From Delphinapterus leucas (lineage: Eukaryota > Chordata > Mammalia > Artiodactyla > Monodontidae), in contig NW_022098093.1 of the NCBI RefSeq assembly GCF_002288925.2, positions 811,266-875,265 on the forward strand: a stretch of 64,000 bases of DNA. The letters run 5' to 3'. Numbering within the stretch: the stretch's first letter is position 1; each line of letters starts with the position of its first letter. The position numbers and the translations under genes are program-made. Below the pieces are notes generated by a model that saw only the letters and a program-made list of their open reading frames with translations, was not told the origin of the DNA and did no database searches. Shown one piece after another: positions 1 through 12,531 of the stretch.

Positions 1-1310
1 GTTCACTAATTCCATACTTAATCTGTGTAATAATTGTCCACTAAGTTCTGATTTCAATTACTCAGGTTTTAATTTCTAAAATTTTTATTGAGTTATTTTT
101 CAAATATCCTTGATCATTCTTTATTGTTTCTTACTTGCTGCACATATTTTAAGCTTGGATTTTATGTCGTTAAGCATAACCTTCAGTCATTTAAAAGTCT
201 CTGTGTATAATTCTATTACCGAAAATTTTCTGCATCAGTTTCTTTTGCCACTTGCTGGCTTTTGTTCATGGTGCCTTATTTCTTTCTATCCTTAGTTATT
301 TTTGCTACTCCTCTTCCCGAGGGGTGGGGGGGGGGGGGAGAGGGGGAGGGAGAGAGAGAAAAAAAGACTGAGAAATAAGGGGGAGCTTTCCAGAGAGGAT
401 TTTAAAAAAAAAAAAACTAGAGTGTAAATTGAGACAGCAAATCTTCATGGGGGCATTTTGTGGTTTCAAATCCTTGGCAATATTCCTTACTCATCCTCTC
501 CTGCTTTGGGTCAAGACAGTTATTTTCAATGTAATCCTCTAAAAGAACAGGATGTAGATTTGATCTAAATCCACCCTGAGAGCATTGTCCTTTTGGATCT
601 CAGATAACTGAAAATATTATCCCCTAATGTATACTTTTGGTATGAACCTAGGCAATGAAATCCAAAGCTCAGATTTATCAGATATGTAAATGCCTAAGGA
701 CAAAAACAAGCATCCTTATTCTGTTTACTCCCTGGATTCTTTCACTTAATTCCTAGCATGAAAAACATTTTACCCTCTTGAGATAACACTGATACTTAAA
801 AGAAGATTTTTTAAACACATATTGCATTTTAGAATATTATTGTTTTTCAGCAGGCAAGTCTATGCAGGCATCTAGCCCACCATGTTATTAAAATGGGCAT
901 TAAAATGAAAATAGTACTCTGAAATCTTAATTGTTTTATTAATATTATGCAAGAAAGCTCAGAGTTTGGCAAAGAATAAGCACATGATTCATGTTAAGAG
1001 TCGTTACTATCCAAGAAATTTTGACATTTACCTTAAGTTGAATATGAACTAGAATGTTAGAACTCTCCTTAATCTTTAATGTAGCAATTATGCTCTCTTC
1101 TGAATAGTAGGTATAGAAAGCACTGAGTTCTTTATCTTTTTCTAAGAGTTACAAACAAAATGGCACAACCTCAGGCAGAAATATACCTATGCCCAAGATT
1201 ACATGTTACTGATGCATTTCTTTCAGTGTTCATAATTTTAGCTCTTTAGCTACATAACTTTTCTCTTTTTTCCTTTGTAAAATGCTCTGGAAATGTACCC
1301 ACTTGCCCTG
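1..1310. other. Unique A+T-rich non-coding DNA
   Basis: No gene, exon-like frame or recognisable repeat family is visible here. The only structured parts are a G/A-rich low-complexity tract near 323-365 and an A-run near 403-416. The short open frame at 110-295 has no protein features and A+T-rich codon content, so I treat it as chance. Confidence 0.5.
323..365 (+). repeat. G-rich / GA-rich low-complexity tract
   Basis: A run of about fourteen G (after GGGGT) passes into (GA)n and then poly(A). The G-run density could support a G-quadruplex on the plus strand. It has no coding potential. Confidence 0.85.
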
Positions 1311-1722
1311 TGTGTTAGTCACCTTAGGCTGCCATAACAAACTACCATACTAGGTGTTCTATTTAACAGAAATTTAATTTCTCACAGTTCTGGAGGCAGG
1401 AAGTCCAAGATCAGGGAGCGAGCCAGCATGGTCAGTTTCTGGCAACAGCTCTCTTCCTAGCTTGCAGATGGTCATCTTCTCACTGTGTTCTAACATGGTA
1501 GGGAGTAGAGTGAGGGAAAGAAAGATCTTCTTTTCCTTCTCTTTTTTCCTTCTCCTCCTTCATCTTCTTTTTCTTCTTCTAAGACCAGGGTCCTATCAGA
1601 TTAGGGCCCTACATTACAACTGCATTTAACTTTACCTCCTAAACACTCTATCTCCAGATAAAATCACATTGGTGTTAGGGCATAAACATATGATTTTGGA
1701 GGAAACAACTTAGTCCATAGCA
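1311..1722 (+). mobile_element. MLT1-type MaLR solo LTR
   Basis: The segment opens with TGTGTTAG and a 'GGCTGCCATAACAAACTACC' phrase. It continues with an 'aatttctcacagttctggagg' phrase and ends near 'AGTCCATAGCA', which is the order of the MLT1 class of ERVL-MaLR LTRs. A CT-rich stretch (about 1540-1581) sits inside. No internal retroviral region follows, so it is probably a solo LTR. The class is clear; the subfamily is not assigned. Confidence 0.8.
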
Positions 1723-2046
1723 CCTTGCTTCTTTGTGCAAAGTATGAAGAAATGTGAATCTAAGTCACTCAGCCTGTAATATATTTCTTCTCAATCTATC
1801 AATGTGTAAGATATTAGTAAGCAACATGGATTTTACCAATTTGACACATCCATCTATTTGACACAATATACTACTGAAGATGTATATCTTTAAACCACTA
1901 AGTTAAATATTCCATAATTCTTAACTTACTATTCCACAGCTCCTTTTCTGGACCAGTGTGTCAGTGATAATTGGTCACATGAGTTTCTAAATGAAGTTAT
2001 AGGGTAAAGAACTGAAAACGGAAATACAAACACTGATATAAAAATT
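1723..2046. other. Unique non-coding spacer
   Basis: A+T-rich sequence between the MLT1-type LTR and the L1 target site. No gene, repeat family or regulatory motif was recognised. Confidence 0.5.
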
Positions 2047-2058
2047 AAGCCCTCCTTG
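2047..2058 (+). repeat. L1 target-site duplication, left copy
   Basis: AAGCCCTCCTTG, matched exactly at 3496-3507 on the other side of the L1. The preceding bases also match with one mismatch. Confidence 0.85.
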
Positions 2059-2966
2059 GCAAGTATATATAATGGAGAAAAGACAGTCTCTTCAGCAAGT
2101 GGTGTTGGTAAAGCTGGACAGCCACATGTAAATCAATGAAGTCAGAACACCCTCTCACCATACACAAAAATAAACTCAAAATGGCTTAAAGACTTAAATA
2201 CAAAATATGACACCATAAAACTCCGAGAATAGAACATAGGCAAAACATTCTCTGACATAAATCTTACCAATGTTTTCTTAGGTCAGTCTCTCAAAGAAAT
2301 AAAAGTAAAAGCAAAAATAAACAAATGGGACCTAATCAAACTTACAAGCCTTCGTACAGCAGAGGAAACCATAAACAAAACAAAAAGACAACCTACAGAC
2401 TGGGAGAAAATGTTTGCAAATGATATGACCGACAAGGGCTTAATTTCTAAAATATACAAATAGCTCATACAACTCAACAACAAAAAGACAAATAACCCAA
2501 TTGAAAAATGGGCAGAAGACCTAAACAGACATTTCTCCAAATAAGACATACAGATGGCCAACAGGAACATGAAAAGATGCTCAACATCACTAATTATTAG
2601 AGAAATGCAAATCAAAACTATAATGAGGTATCACCTCACACCAGTCAGAATGGCCATCATTAAAAATTCTACAAATATCAAATGCTGGAGAGGGTGTGGA
2701 GAGAAGGGAACCCTCTCTTGCACTGCTGGTGGGAATGTAAATTGATACAGCCACTAAGGAAAATAGTACGGACTTTCCTCAAAAAACTAAAAATAGAGTT
2801 GCCATATGATCCCAGCAATCCTACTCCTGGGCATATATCTAGACAAAACTCTAGTTCGAAAAGATACCTGCACTCCTATGTTCATAGCAGCACTATTCAT
2901 AATAGCTAAGACATGGAAACAACATAAATGTCCATGGACGGATGAATGAATAAAGGAGATGTGGTG

Positions 2967-3004
<38 letters not shown>

Positions 3005-3488
3005 ATGGAATATTATTCAGGCATAAAGGTAAATGAAGTAATGCCATTTGCAGCAACATGGATGGGTCCAGAGATTATCATGCTGAGTGAAGTAAGTCAG
3101 ACAGAGAAAGACAAATACCATACTGTATCACTTATATCTGGGATCTAAAATATGACACAAATGAACTTATCTACAAAACAGAAACAGATTCACAGACATA
3201 GAGAACAGACTTGTAGTTGCCAAGGGGGAGGGGGTGGGGGAGGGATGGATTGGGAGTTTGGGATTAGCAGATGCAAACTATTACGTATAGAATGGATAAA
3301 TGACAAGGTCCTACTGTATAGCACAGGGAACCCTATTCAATATCCTGTGGTAAACCATAATGGAAAAGAATATGAAAAAGAATGTGTGTGTGCGTGTGTG
3401 TGCATGTGTATATAAAACTGAACCACTTTGCTGTACAGCAGAAATTAACACAACATTATAAATCAACTATACTTCAATCAAATGTTTT
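2059..3488 (+). mobile_element. 5'-truncated L1 (end of ORF2 plus 3' UTR)
   Basis: The sequence follows the 3' part of mammalian L1. The reverse-transcriptase C-terminal region appears around 2100-2900, where short broken frames resemble the L1 '[12 protein letters not shown]' and 'CWRG' segments. It then passes through a (TA)n(CA)n tract, a G-rich 3' UTR motif (about 3222-3245), a (TG)n patch and an 'aactatacttcaatcaaa' end. Flanking direct repeats AAGCCCTCCTTG at 2047-2058 and 3496-3507, preceded on both sides by AAAAAT(T/C), mark the target-site duplication. The ORF is broken by stops and frameshifts, so it is not mobile. Confidence 0.9.
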
Positions 3489-3495
3489 AAAAATC

Positions 3496-3507
3496 AAGCC
3501 CTCCTTG
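3496..3507 (+). repeat. L1 target-site duplication, right copy
   Basis: AAGCCCTCCTTG, identical to 2047-2058. It fixes the insertion boundaries of the intervening L1. Confidence 0.85.
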
Positions 3508-3739
3508 AGAGAATTAGAAAGTCAACAATACCAGATAGAAAAATGAGTTTTTAGAAAATATTAAAATTAAGTTACTTACATGTGTGGAATATATAATGAT
3601 AGACAGATACCCATATAAATGTAACTAATGCATATTCAGGGACATGGGATGGCTATTCCAGAGAGAGTTTATAAATGAAGGTATATATATGACAGAGTGA
3701 TCCATTTTGAAGCAAGATGTTGTAAAGGGCTAAACATAA

Positions 3740-4075
3740 ACTTTGGATGTGAATATGCCTGAATTTGTAGCCTAGACTTACTACAAAATTTAGCTATGAA
3801 ACATTGAATAGCTTACTCATAGTTTTTTGTCTGAAATACTGCAACTAACCACTAGAGATAATATCTAAGTCTGAGGTTACTGAATGAATTGAATTAAGTA
3901 AGAAAATACAAAACCAGGTATATAAGAAGTGGCTTTAAAATATATTTAGGTCATATTCAGTCTTAGTTTTTTAATCTTTAAAATGCTGATATTATCCCTG
4001 GTTTTGATTTCCTGAATACATGAAATTATTTATGTATTTAGTCTAGTGGCTAGCACAAAGTATACAAATGCTGCA
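3740..4075 (+). mobile_element. Degenerate MIR-like SINE remnant
   Basis: The order of phrases follows the MIR consensus. There is a 'gatgtgaatatgcctgaatttg' head, then a 'taatctttaaaatgctgatattat' core, and a tail reading 'ctagtggctagcacaaagta'. Similarity is weak and it contains an insertion, as expected for an ancient MIR. Confidence 0.45.
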
Positions 4076-5660
4076 TTTTTACCTTTCTTATTTTTCCTTC
4101 AATTGACTAGTTAATTAAAATTGATCACTAATAAAAAAAATTATAGAAAGAAAAGAAAGGCAAAGACACAACACTGGTAAGGCCCTAAAATTTTAAAACT
4201 AAAGGGAAACAAGCAAGAAAGTTAAAGAATTCATAAAGGCAGGAGAAGAAAATCAGATGAAAACAACATATGAGAAGTTGAAGAAGCATTGAGTTTATGA
4301 ATAAGGGGCAGTCAGCAACATTAAGGCCAACAGAGAAATACAAATTTTGAGTGCTAAGAAAAGGGTATTGATTTTGCAATTTGAAATTTACTAGTTTCTT
4401 TGAAGAACAGTTTCAACAGAATAGTAGAAAAGGGAATCATATTGTGTGGAATTGATGAAAAAATGAGAAGTAATGACATGGTGATAAAAGAATAAAAAAA
4501 GAGTGTGTGATTGCCTAAGGGCTAGAGAAAGCAAGATGAAATGGATTTTTCCCCATTAATAAGAAAAAAATGTTTTAAATGTTTATGGAATGTTGTTAGT
4601 GAAACTGATTGATTTAAGAGTGAGGGAAGTAAGGCAATAAGGAAGGGAGGGATCAAGAGCACAGGTGAAGGCACCTATGTAGGAAAGAAGGCACACACTT
4701 TAATACAGGCAGAAATGAAGAAATAAGAAATGAAAGAATGATATGGTGGAGTTTTGAAAAGTCAAAGACGTGATTATAGGAAGATATTTTTACAGGGAAG
4801 GGATAGCTGCAGCAGTACACCCTAGATGACTGATTTTTTTTTTTTTTCCTGTGAGGTAGGAGGTAAATTCATCTCTAAAAGGGTAAAAAAGCAATACTTT
4901 CTGATATGGAAGCTCATGGAAACAAGCAAACAACACCCAATTGATCTTGGTATTTCAGCAAATAGGAGAGTGGTTGCATAGTTAGCATTCAAAAATAATT
5001 GCTGTATTTGGGTCTTGAAGAGAATAGAAATGGTTTGGAAGAGTCAAAATGAGAAAACAAAAAACAAAAAAGAAAAACAACAAAAAAAGAGGAATGAATT
5101 GAAGACATAAACACACAATTGAAGAGTTTCAGTGACAGCTCAGTTGAAGTTAGAGAACATAAATTTGGAGTGAACCAAGTCTTAGAAGATAAGTCCTATT
5201 TTAAATCCTAAGGGAAGCTTGGTAATGAAATCCATTAAGAATACACTACCCAATTGAAAACTGAAAAGGAGATTAGGGAAGACAAATGTAATTACTCGAA
5301 TTGTAATTTGGTCAAGACACCAAGGTTAATAACATTCCTCCTTTTTCAAAAGTTGCCATGAATTTTTTAATACCTTATAATGGCCAGTGTCACAATTTTT
5401 ATTCCTTATACAAGAGATGAACTCTTTGATATGCATTTTTTAAATGTTAAGCACGTATATTAAGGATATGTATTCACCATTACACATGCACATACATTTA
5501 CGCCTATACAAATATAAGAGAATGAATTTTTTAATTAGGTAAAGTGCTTGAAGAGAAAATAGCTGCCTCTTTCTCTTCCAAATCTGACAAGAAGTTGTGA
5601 TTAAAACTGCGATCTATCATAATAAAGGTGGAAATAATGTCTGAGTTACAATATTGTTTA
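4076..5660. other. Unique, purine-rich non-coding DNA
   Basis: Long stretches of this region are A/G-biased on the plus strand (for example 4136-4780 and 5040-5100) without a clear repeat unit. No gene or transposon was recognised. Confidence 0.45.
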
Positions 5661-5663
5661 GGA

Positions 5664-5868
5664 GTTAAGAATATGGTCATTAGAGAGACCTTAGTGCAAG
5701 CCGGACTCTGCCCCTGTCAAGTTAGGTATCATCTATAAACTCATCTACTAACTGTAAAACAGAGATATGAATCCATATTGTATCACAGGGATTTTGAATA
5801 ATAAGATAAAGCATATAGAATGCTTAACACAGAGAGTAAATTCTCAATAAATATAAATTATTATATTA
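5664..5868 (+). mobile_element. MIR SINE
   Basis: The sequence runs through the MIR consensus in order: a 'gccggactctgcccct' core, 'ctcatctactaactgtaaaacagagat', and a 3' tail 'agtaaattctcaataaatataaattatta'. It is diverged but collinear. Confidence 0.75.
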
Positions 5869-6714
5869 CCTGTTAATAGTTTCAATGCAATGCTTCTTTG
5901 ATCCCAAGTATTGATACGTGAACAAGCAATTGTGGAAAGCAAGGTTCATAAAATACCATCACTCTTTGGTAATGTCAAAATATGGAACAACCATCTGCCT
6001 TATATATTTATTATGCTAAACTTTTCTGTTATACATGTATCTTTCTTGGTGCAAATTCTGACCTATTTGCATTTGTAAATGATCTATTTTATAAAGGGAT
6101 TTTATCATTTGTTTAATTTTGATGACAATGTTCAAATGGCACTAAGCATTAAATCTACATAACAGTACAGTGAATCTTTATTATCTCTTCAGAAAGTTTC
6201 TCTTCTCTTTTGAGTATTCTTGTACTTGGCAAATATATATTCCTAAAAATATGAGAAAGCTTTAAAAAATTAAATAAAATTACATTTATGATATATATAT
6301 ATATATATCATGTTACTTGTATAAATTTCACTGATTATTATACTTAACAATTATTTCTTACATTAATATGATAATTCAATTCTATGCTCACTCATGGAAA
6401 CTGGTTTTAATATTAAATAAAATACATGAAAGAAAACTAACTTTCTACCATTATTTTTAAAAAGTTACTGGATAAAATTTGTATAAACAACATTAAACAA
6501 CATAACATTGCCATTACCCTTTCCTCCTAAAGTACCTTTAGAAGAAAAGTGAGAGGAAGTGTTTAAGAAATAAAGAGCATAATCTATGTCTTTATCAAGT
6601 TAAAGCTCATATCCAAATATTTTACTGACAAAACTTAGTTTAAACAAAAAGGCATGTCATTAGTCCCAATAAATCTGGGAGATAGAGTTACCTTAGGGAT
6701 GACTGAATCTGTGT

Positions 6715-6752
<38 letters not shown>

Positions 6753-7480
6753 CTTTTATCTGCTTAGCTTCTCCTCCTTTTCTGCACTATTTATCTCTGT
6801 GTGTTGATCTTATTCTCTACTACTGAAGAATTGAAGAAAATGACCAAAAACAGATTTAAACTTACACCAACTCTGTTTTAGAACTACTGAGTAAAAAAAC
6901 TATAGTTCCCAAATCCTTTTTACAAAATCCTTGAGATCTACTTGTCTTTGGTTTTGTGTCCAAATTCTGAGCTAATTACTACAACCAGGATAACGGAACA
7001 TTTATTGCTCACATATGTCACATGTCCACCTATATGTTGACAGGAGCTAGAAAACTGTGATTAGTAACCACATAGACCAGAACCCCATTGACACAAAAGA
7101 GATAGCCTCCAGAGCAGAAGGAGTGCTATGGCCAGAAGAATAGAAGGAGGACTGTTGTGCAAATAAAACGAGCAGCTAAGTTAACTTTGTGGTAAGATTC
7201 CATTAAATCAATAAAGAAAAAGTAGAGTTACAGAAAATGATGAATAAAAATAAATATGTTCTGCATGATGGATTAGGCACTGGAGTGTAGGCCCTTTGTT
7301 AACTTTGTGTAGGACTTTGTTCAAATCGTTGCCATTCTCTATAACTTAGTCTCTTCAATTTATTATATAAAACTAGGAGACTGAACTAATCTCTATGGTA
7401 CCTAATACAGTAAAAACATTTTAGCATTTAATAAGCTAACAAATGTGTTTCCTGGGTATTATCAATTTAAAGGAAAGCAG
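5869..7480. other. Unique non-coding DNA with microsatellites
   Basis: No gene was found. An (AT)n palindromic tract lies near 6290-6309 and a (TG)n tract near 6711-6751. The rest is A+T-rich unique sequence. Confidence 0.5.
6711..6751 (+). repeat. (TG)n microsatellite
   Basis: An uninterrupted run of about 15 TG units, preceded by an imperfect TG stretch with one GA interruption. A likely length-variable locus. Confidence 0.9.
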
Positions 7481-7486
7481 TAGATG

Positions 7487-7715
7487 AAAGCAGATACATA
7501 CTTGGCTTTGGGGTCAGATAGATCTATATGTCAAATCTGTCACTGAGCAATTATATCAACTAGTACAAAGAAGCAGTTTCCACAATGGTGGTGGGGAGAT
7601 AGTAATATCCTCTACCTCCTAAGAGTTGTAATGAATACATGTGATAACTGCAGTGCCTGCCATGGAAAGACCCCTTAATAAATGTCAAGTTCTTTTTTTA
7701 TTACTGTCATTATTA
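7487..7715 (+). mobile_element. MIR SINE
   Basis: Collinear with MIR: 'ttggggtcagatagatctatatgtcaaatctgtcactga' in the head, 'agagttgtaatgaatacatgtgataa' in the core, and 'taataaatgtcaagttcttt' at the 3' end. Confidence 0.7.
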
Positions 7716-8689
7716 TTTTTATACCCCTCAGAAAAGATTTTGCACATTTCTCATTGGGTACATGTTTAAACACTTGACATTTTTGTTTGAATATAGAAAA
7801 CTTAAAAAATCGTCCTTCCACCAATTCCTGTGTTCCTTTGGTGATGAGTCCAAGTGAAGTGTTTTTTTAAAATAACCCACAGTAGCACTTGGAATTTAGT
7901 AAAAATCCAAGGTTCAATTCCATCTAGAGTATTTGGAATAAAATGTTTTCTAGTCATACTAATTATGGGGCCATAGAAAGCAATTATGATGCTGCCTATT
8001 TCTCTCTGCTCCCCTGTCTCAGTAGACAGGGACATGGGAAAAGTGGAACGGTCATCAACAGACACTCCTCCATAGAATTATGCTATTAAGAGAAATTCTC
8101 ATCAGAAAATGACACTTAACTGACACGAAAAGTTAAATACTGTTTTATGCTAAGTGGCCATCACCAGTGTTTTTAAGAGCTAATTAAAGAAAAGCACATT
8201 TCTTTTTAAAAAGCACTTGTTAAACACACTAAATTCAAAATGATCTTTAGGTAATTGCAGAAAAAGGAATGGAGAACTGCCCCACAATTTGTATTATATA
8301 CCCTGATGCAAGGTTCTGACTATTTTATTGGTGAGCAGCATGGGATATGAATGTCATTGAATTCAAAAGAGGAACCAAGGAGTAAAAAAAAGAGTGAATA
8401 AAGGAATGAATACCAGATCACAATTGCTTGTTTTTTCAATTCTCAGTGAGTAGGATTGATGACTTCCTTCAAATTCTTGCTTTGTATTTATTTTCAATAT
8501 ACATATTTAAGTGTAAAGATATGAATTTAATTATATATTAACAGATACACCATATAAGTATTTTGGTTGAAATCAACATTTATCCAAAACCAAGCCAAAG
8601 GCAAATATCTCCATCATAGAACAAACTGTATGAACTCTGTGATATAAGAGTAAATCTAAAATGAAAATCAAAGAAAACAAGAAAGTGAG
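7716..8689. other. Unique non-coding DNA
   Basis: No recognised repeat or gene. The minus-strand open frame 7802-8065 (87 codons) lacks a domain, splice context or a good start, and I treat it as chance. Confidence 0.45.
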
Positions 8690-9310
8690 GACAATTCAAG
8701 AAGTATAAACATATCAAGTGTTAGTGAAGTGAGCACAGGAAAACAGGAACACTCATTTTTTTGCTTGTAAAACTGTAAATTGTTAAAACCCACCCTGGAG
8801 GACAATATGGTAATATCTGGTGAATGCCTTCTCACCTGGGAATTCCATGCCTATGTATGGACCCTAGAGAAATACTTGCATGTGTGTACTAGATAGGGTG
8901 TACAAGGATGTTTACCATAGCAATGTTTGCAGCAAAAATTAGAAAAAATAAACCATAGTTATCATATGATAGATTAATTTAAAGCTGTAGAACACACTGG
9001 CAAATCTCAGAAATATATTGAGTGAAAAGAGCAGAATGTTAAACTTATATAGTCATATTTGCAAGTATTTTATGAAATACAGGTAAGACATATACTACAT
9101 GAAGACACATGTAGTCAAGGATTAACTAAAAATACAATAGTTACCTTTGGAGGGCAATAGAGGCTCATGGGATTGCAGAAAGGAGTGAAAATTCAACTTT
9201 ACTTTTAATAATAATTGTATAAAATTTTGAAACAAAAATGACAGGATGAAGAGTAAACAAGTGTATATACTATGTTATCTCAGTTATTTTTTATGTTTTA
9301 AACCTTCAAA
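8690..9310 (+). mobile_element. Old L1-like 3' region (L1M/HAL1-type)
   Basis: The segment resembles a highly diverged L1 3' region. It has a 'gttaaaacccaccctggaggacaatatgg' phrase, a single-residue-spaced ORF2-like tail, 'gtttaccatagcaatgtttgcagc', and a decayed 3' UTR. No open frame survives and the boundaries are approximate. Confidence 0.5.
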
Positions 9311-10860
9311 TAAAACTCAAGGAACTTCATAGTAAGTTCACCTTTCTCGTATTGTAAAAAAAATGTAATACGACTGTTCAGAGCCTCTACTAATCACTAA
9401 TTCCAGTATTTGCAAATGTTTAAGTCTCCAAATTAAATGAAGAGTAATACACACCCATTTTTAAAAAATGATGCTGCTGTTTCTTTCTATCAGGTTTAGG
9501 GAAAAAAATCTTAATTTAAAAATAAAGCTCAGCTTCTTATATGACTCAAATGTGACCAATACTATGTCTGTGTATGTGTGATTAAGAGAAAGACAAGAAC
9601 TGAAGATGCAGACATAGCAAAGGAATGACTTAAAAGTTTTTGAATACTGAAACCACTAATCTTTAAAATTTAAAACAACTAATTTAAGATTGTATTGCGT
9701 CTTTTATATTTTTTCTGAAGAACAATGAGCATACTGGTGGTTTTTTAATAACACTGATGCTGAGATGCTGCACAGACACTTTATTTTGTATATTGAGATA
9801 TTTCTTTGTCACTAAGCTGTACACATTTTGTTGATGATTCTCCAGCGCTATGCATTATATAGTTGGGCAAACACAAAGGCGAGAGTAGCTTGGGATTCCT
9901 ACATGCTCCTGGAGAGAATCTGTCGTTTCTTACACTTTATTCATGTATATTTAAAAGAGAACCTATAGGTTCATAAGAAATTCTGCATTTCTTCTTAAAT
10001 GTATTACATCATGAAAATGTTCATGCTGTCACTATTTTGAAAATTAGTATCCAGAAAGCATGAAATGTGATCTTGAACATCCTGTTACCTACCGACTATT
10101 GAATAAGCAACAATATACACCACATATAGCTATCCTTAACAATAAGTTTTTTCTATTCCAAAATAGTCCCCATATTCAATAATGTCCCTCAAATACTTCA
10201 TATATTGGTAAATGCTGTTTAGACAATATTATTGTTGATCCCCCTCCCACTTCCACTACAATAGTAACTTCATCCCAACTTTTAATCTTAAAATCTAGGA
10301 AATTCCAGATGTTATACTCTGAGGAAAAAAAAAAGTCAGCAGATGATAAAATTATAAACTCAATATTTCTGTGGTTATAAAAACAGACATGTTAAGCTAT
10401 ATTAGATTAGATTACTGCCTAATCAGTGATTACCAAGCTCGCTCAAAAATGTTTTGGATTCTTTATTAGATAGTAACCCTTCTCCACTGTTCTAAAAGTT
10501 TAGTAAAAACTGCTGCTCGTGGAGTCAGTTCTTCTTAAGAGCGACTGGGTGGTGTGCAGTAGGGTGATCCACTATGGAAATAGAATAGCATATGCATTTG
10601 GTGACATACACTGTGAAGATGAGTTTGGTGGGATAGGTTTATTGGATCTGGAGAAGTTCAGGGGAAATTTAAGCCTCCACCCAAAATCCCTAGAGATACT
10701 GGGAGGTAAGGTGGACCTTCACCTTAGGAGAAACAGGCATTCAAGACAATTTTATACAGAGCTTAAAAGTTCTGTCTACTTAAGCAAGACAAGGACTTGG
10801 GGGGCATCCAGATGGCTCAGATCTCAGTTATATTTATTACATTAAAATGCCTTGGTCTTT
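9311..10860. other. Unique non-coding DNA
   Basis: No gene or named repeat was seen. A 108-codon open frame at 10519-10845 (plus) starts only at a GTG. It shows no hydrophobic segment, domain or low-complexity repeat that would identify it, so I do not call it a gene. Confidence 0.45.
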
Positions 10861-10871
10861 AAATTATAAGT

Positions 10872-11104
10872 TGTTTGTTTTTTGGGGTTTTTTTTTTTTT
10901 TTTTTTTTTTTTGCGGTACGCGGGCCTCTCACTGCTGTGGCCTCTCCCGTTGCGGAGCACAGGCTCCAGACGCGCAGGCTCAGCGGCCATGGCTCACGGG
11001 CCCAGCCGCTCCGCGGCATGTGGGAACCTCCCGGACCAGGGCACGAACCCGTGTCCCCTGCATCGGCAGGCGGACTCTCAACCATTGCGCCACCAGGGAA
11101 GCAC
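10872..11104 (-). mobile_element. CHR-type tRNA-derived SINE (GC-rich body)
   Basis: On the minus strand the element runs from the TTCCCTGG-type head (here GTGCTTCCCTGG) through A- and B-box-like tRNA promoter segments. The GC-rich body follows, ending at GCCCGCGTACCGC and a long poly(A), seen as poly(T) at about 10889-10911. Target-site duplications AAATTATAAGT lie at 10861-10871 and 11105-11115. The near-consensus body implies a fairly recent insertion. This CHR subtype is abundant in cetaceans. Confidence 0.95.
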
Positions 11105-11115
11105 AAATTATAAGT

Positions 11116-11660
11116 ATTTTACATGGGAAATCTTGTCCCAATCTTCCCTATTTTACAATGAACCGGCAATTCTAGAAGGACGTAACCAGTTTTAAAGCGT
11201 GGATGCTTTCTACCTATGCTACCACATTGTCTTTGACTAACATGAAATCTCAGGAAAGCCATGTTCATATGTAGGCAAAAGGAAATTTCTCCTATGGTGT
11301 TGACTGAAATATTCCAAGGAAAGTCCCACTGAGAAAATACAATTTCCTACATCTAAGTGCTAAAGTGCTTAAAACTAAAGAGTCATTTATTTGGGCTTAT
11401 CACAGTCCTCTGTAGGGAATCTATGTTAAACTGTAAATACCCTTGGATGGTAAAAGAAAAGGCACGAGGATGAAATAGGCAGGTAGTCATATTCCTACAC
11501 AATAAACAACTAGGCCATCAGAAGAGACATGGGTTGACCACATTAAGGATTTAACACGATGACAAAAATACAGATATGGATGATGTACTTAATGGTTTCT
11601 TAAAGTCCTCTTATCCCATTGCCACTTTGAAGCAGAAAAATGAAAAAATCAATTAGAATG
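11116..11660. other. Unique non-coding spacer
   Basis: No gene or repeat was recognised between the SINE and the following L1 fragment. Confidence 0.5.
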
Positions 11661-11664
11661 GAAC

Positions 11665-12531
11665 TGATAGTTACTCAAATACAAAGAGATGTCATCTCAC
11701 ACCAGTCAGAATGGCCATCATCAAAAAATCTAGAAACAATAAATGCTGGAGAGGGTGTGGAGAAAAGGGAACACTCCTGCACTGCTGGTGGGAATGTGAA
11801 TTGGTACCGTCACTATGGAGAACAGTATGGAGGTTCCTTAAAAAACTACAAATAGAACTACCATATGACCCAGCAATCCCACTACTGGGCAAATACCCTG
11901 AGAAAACCATAATTCAAAAAGAGTCATGTACCAAAATGTTCATTGCAGCTCTATTTACAATAGCCAGGACATGGAAACAACCTAAGTGTCCATCATCAGA
12001 TGAATGGATAAAGAAGATATGGCACATATATACAATGGAATATTACTGAGCCATAAAAAGAAACGAAGTTGAGCTATTTGTAATGAGGTGGATAGACCTA
12101 GAGTCTGTCATACAGAGTGAAGTAAGTCAGAAAGAGAAAGACAAATACCGTATGCTAACACATATATATGGAATTTAAGAAAAAAAAATGTCATTAAGAA
12201 CCTAGGGGTAAGACAGGAATAAAGACACAGACCTACTGGAGAACGGACTTGAGGACACGGGGAGGGGGAAGGGTGAGCTGTGACAAAGCGAGAGAGAGGC
12301 ATGGACATATATACACTACCAAACGTAAGGCAGATAGCTAGTGGGAAGCAGCCGCATAGCACAGGGATATCACCGCCTGGAGGGGTGGGATAGGGAGGGT
12401 GGGAGGGAGGAAGATGCAAGAGGGAAGAGATATGGGAACATATGTATATGTATAACTGATTCACTTTGTTATAAAGCAGAAACCATTGTGAAGCAATTAT
12501 ACCCCAATAAAGATGTTAAAAAAAAAAAAAA
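11665..12531 (+). mobile_element. Young 5'-truncated L1 3' end
   Basis: It begins in the ORF2 C-terminal region ('catctcacaccagtcagaat') and continues through 'aaatgctggagagggtgtgg'. The 3' UTR has a G-rich segment (about 12258-12270, 12382-12412), and the end reads 'ccccaataaagatgttaaa' plus poly(A). Frames at 11711-12049 still cover about 110 codons of the ORF2 tail, so divergence is modest. Around 12367 roughly 20 bases of the usual 3' UTR appear to be missing next to 'cagggatatcaccgcctgg'. I found no clear target-site duplication. Confidence 0.9.

Noticed and set aside
6288..6309. AT palindrome as a functional cruciform
   Set aside because: It is a simple (AT)n microsatellite, palindromic by nature.
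10519..10845. 108-codon frame in unique DNA
   Set aside because: The start is GTG, no motif or hydrophobic pattern is recognisable, and no exon signals flank it. Likely chance.
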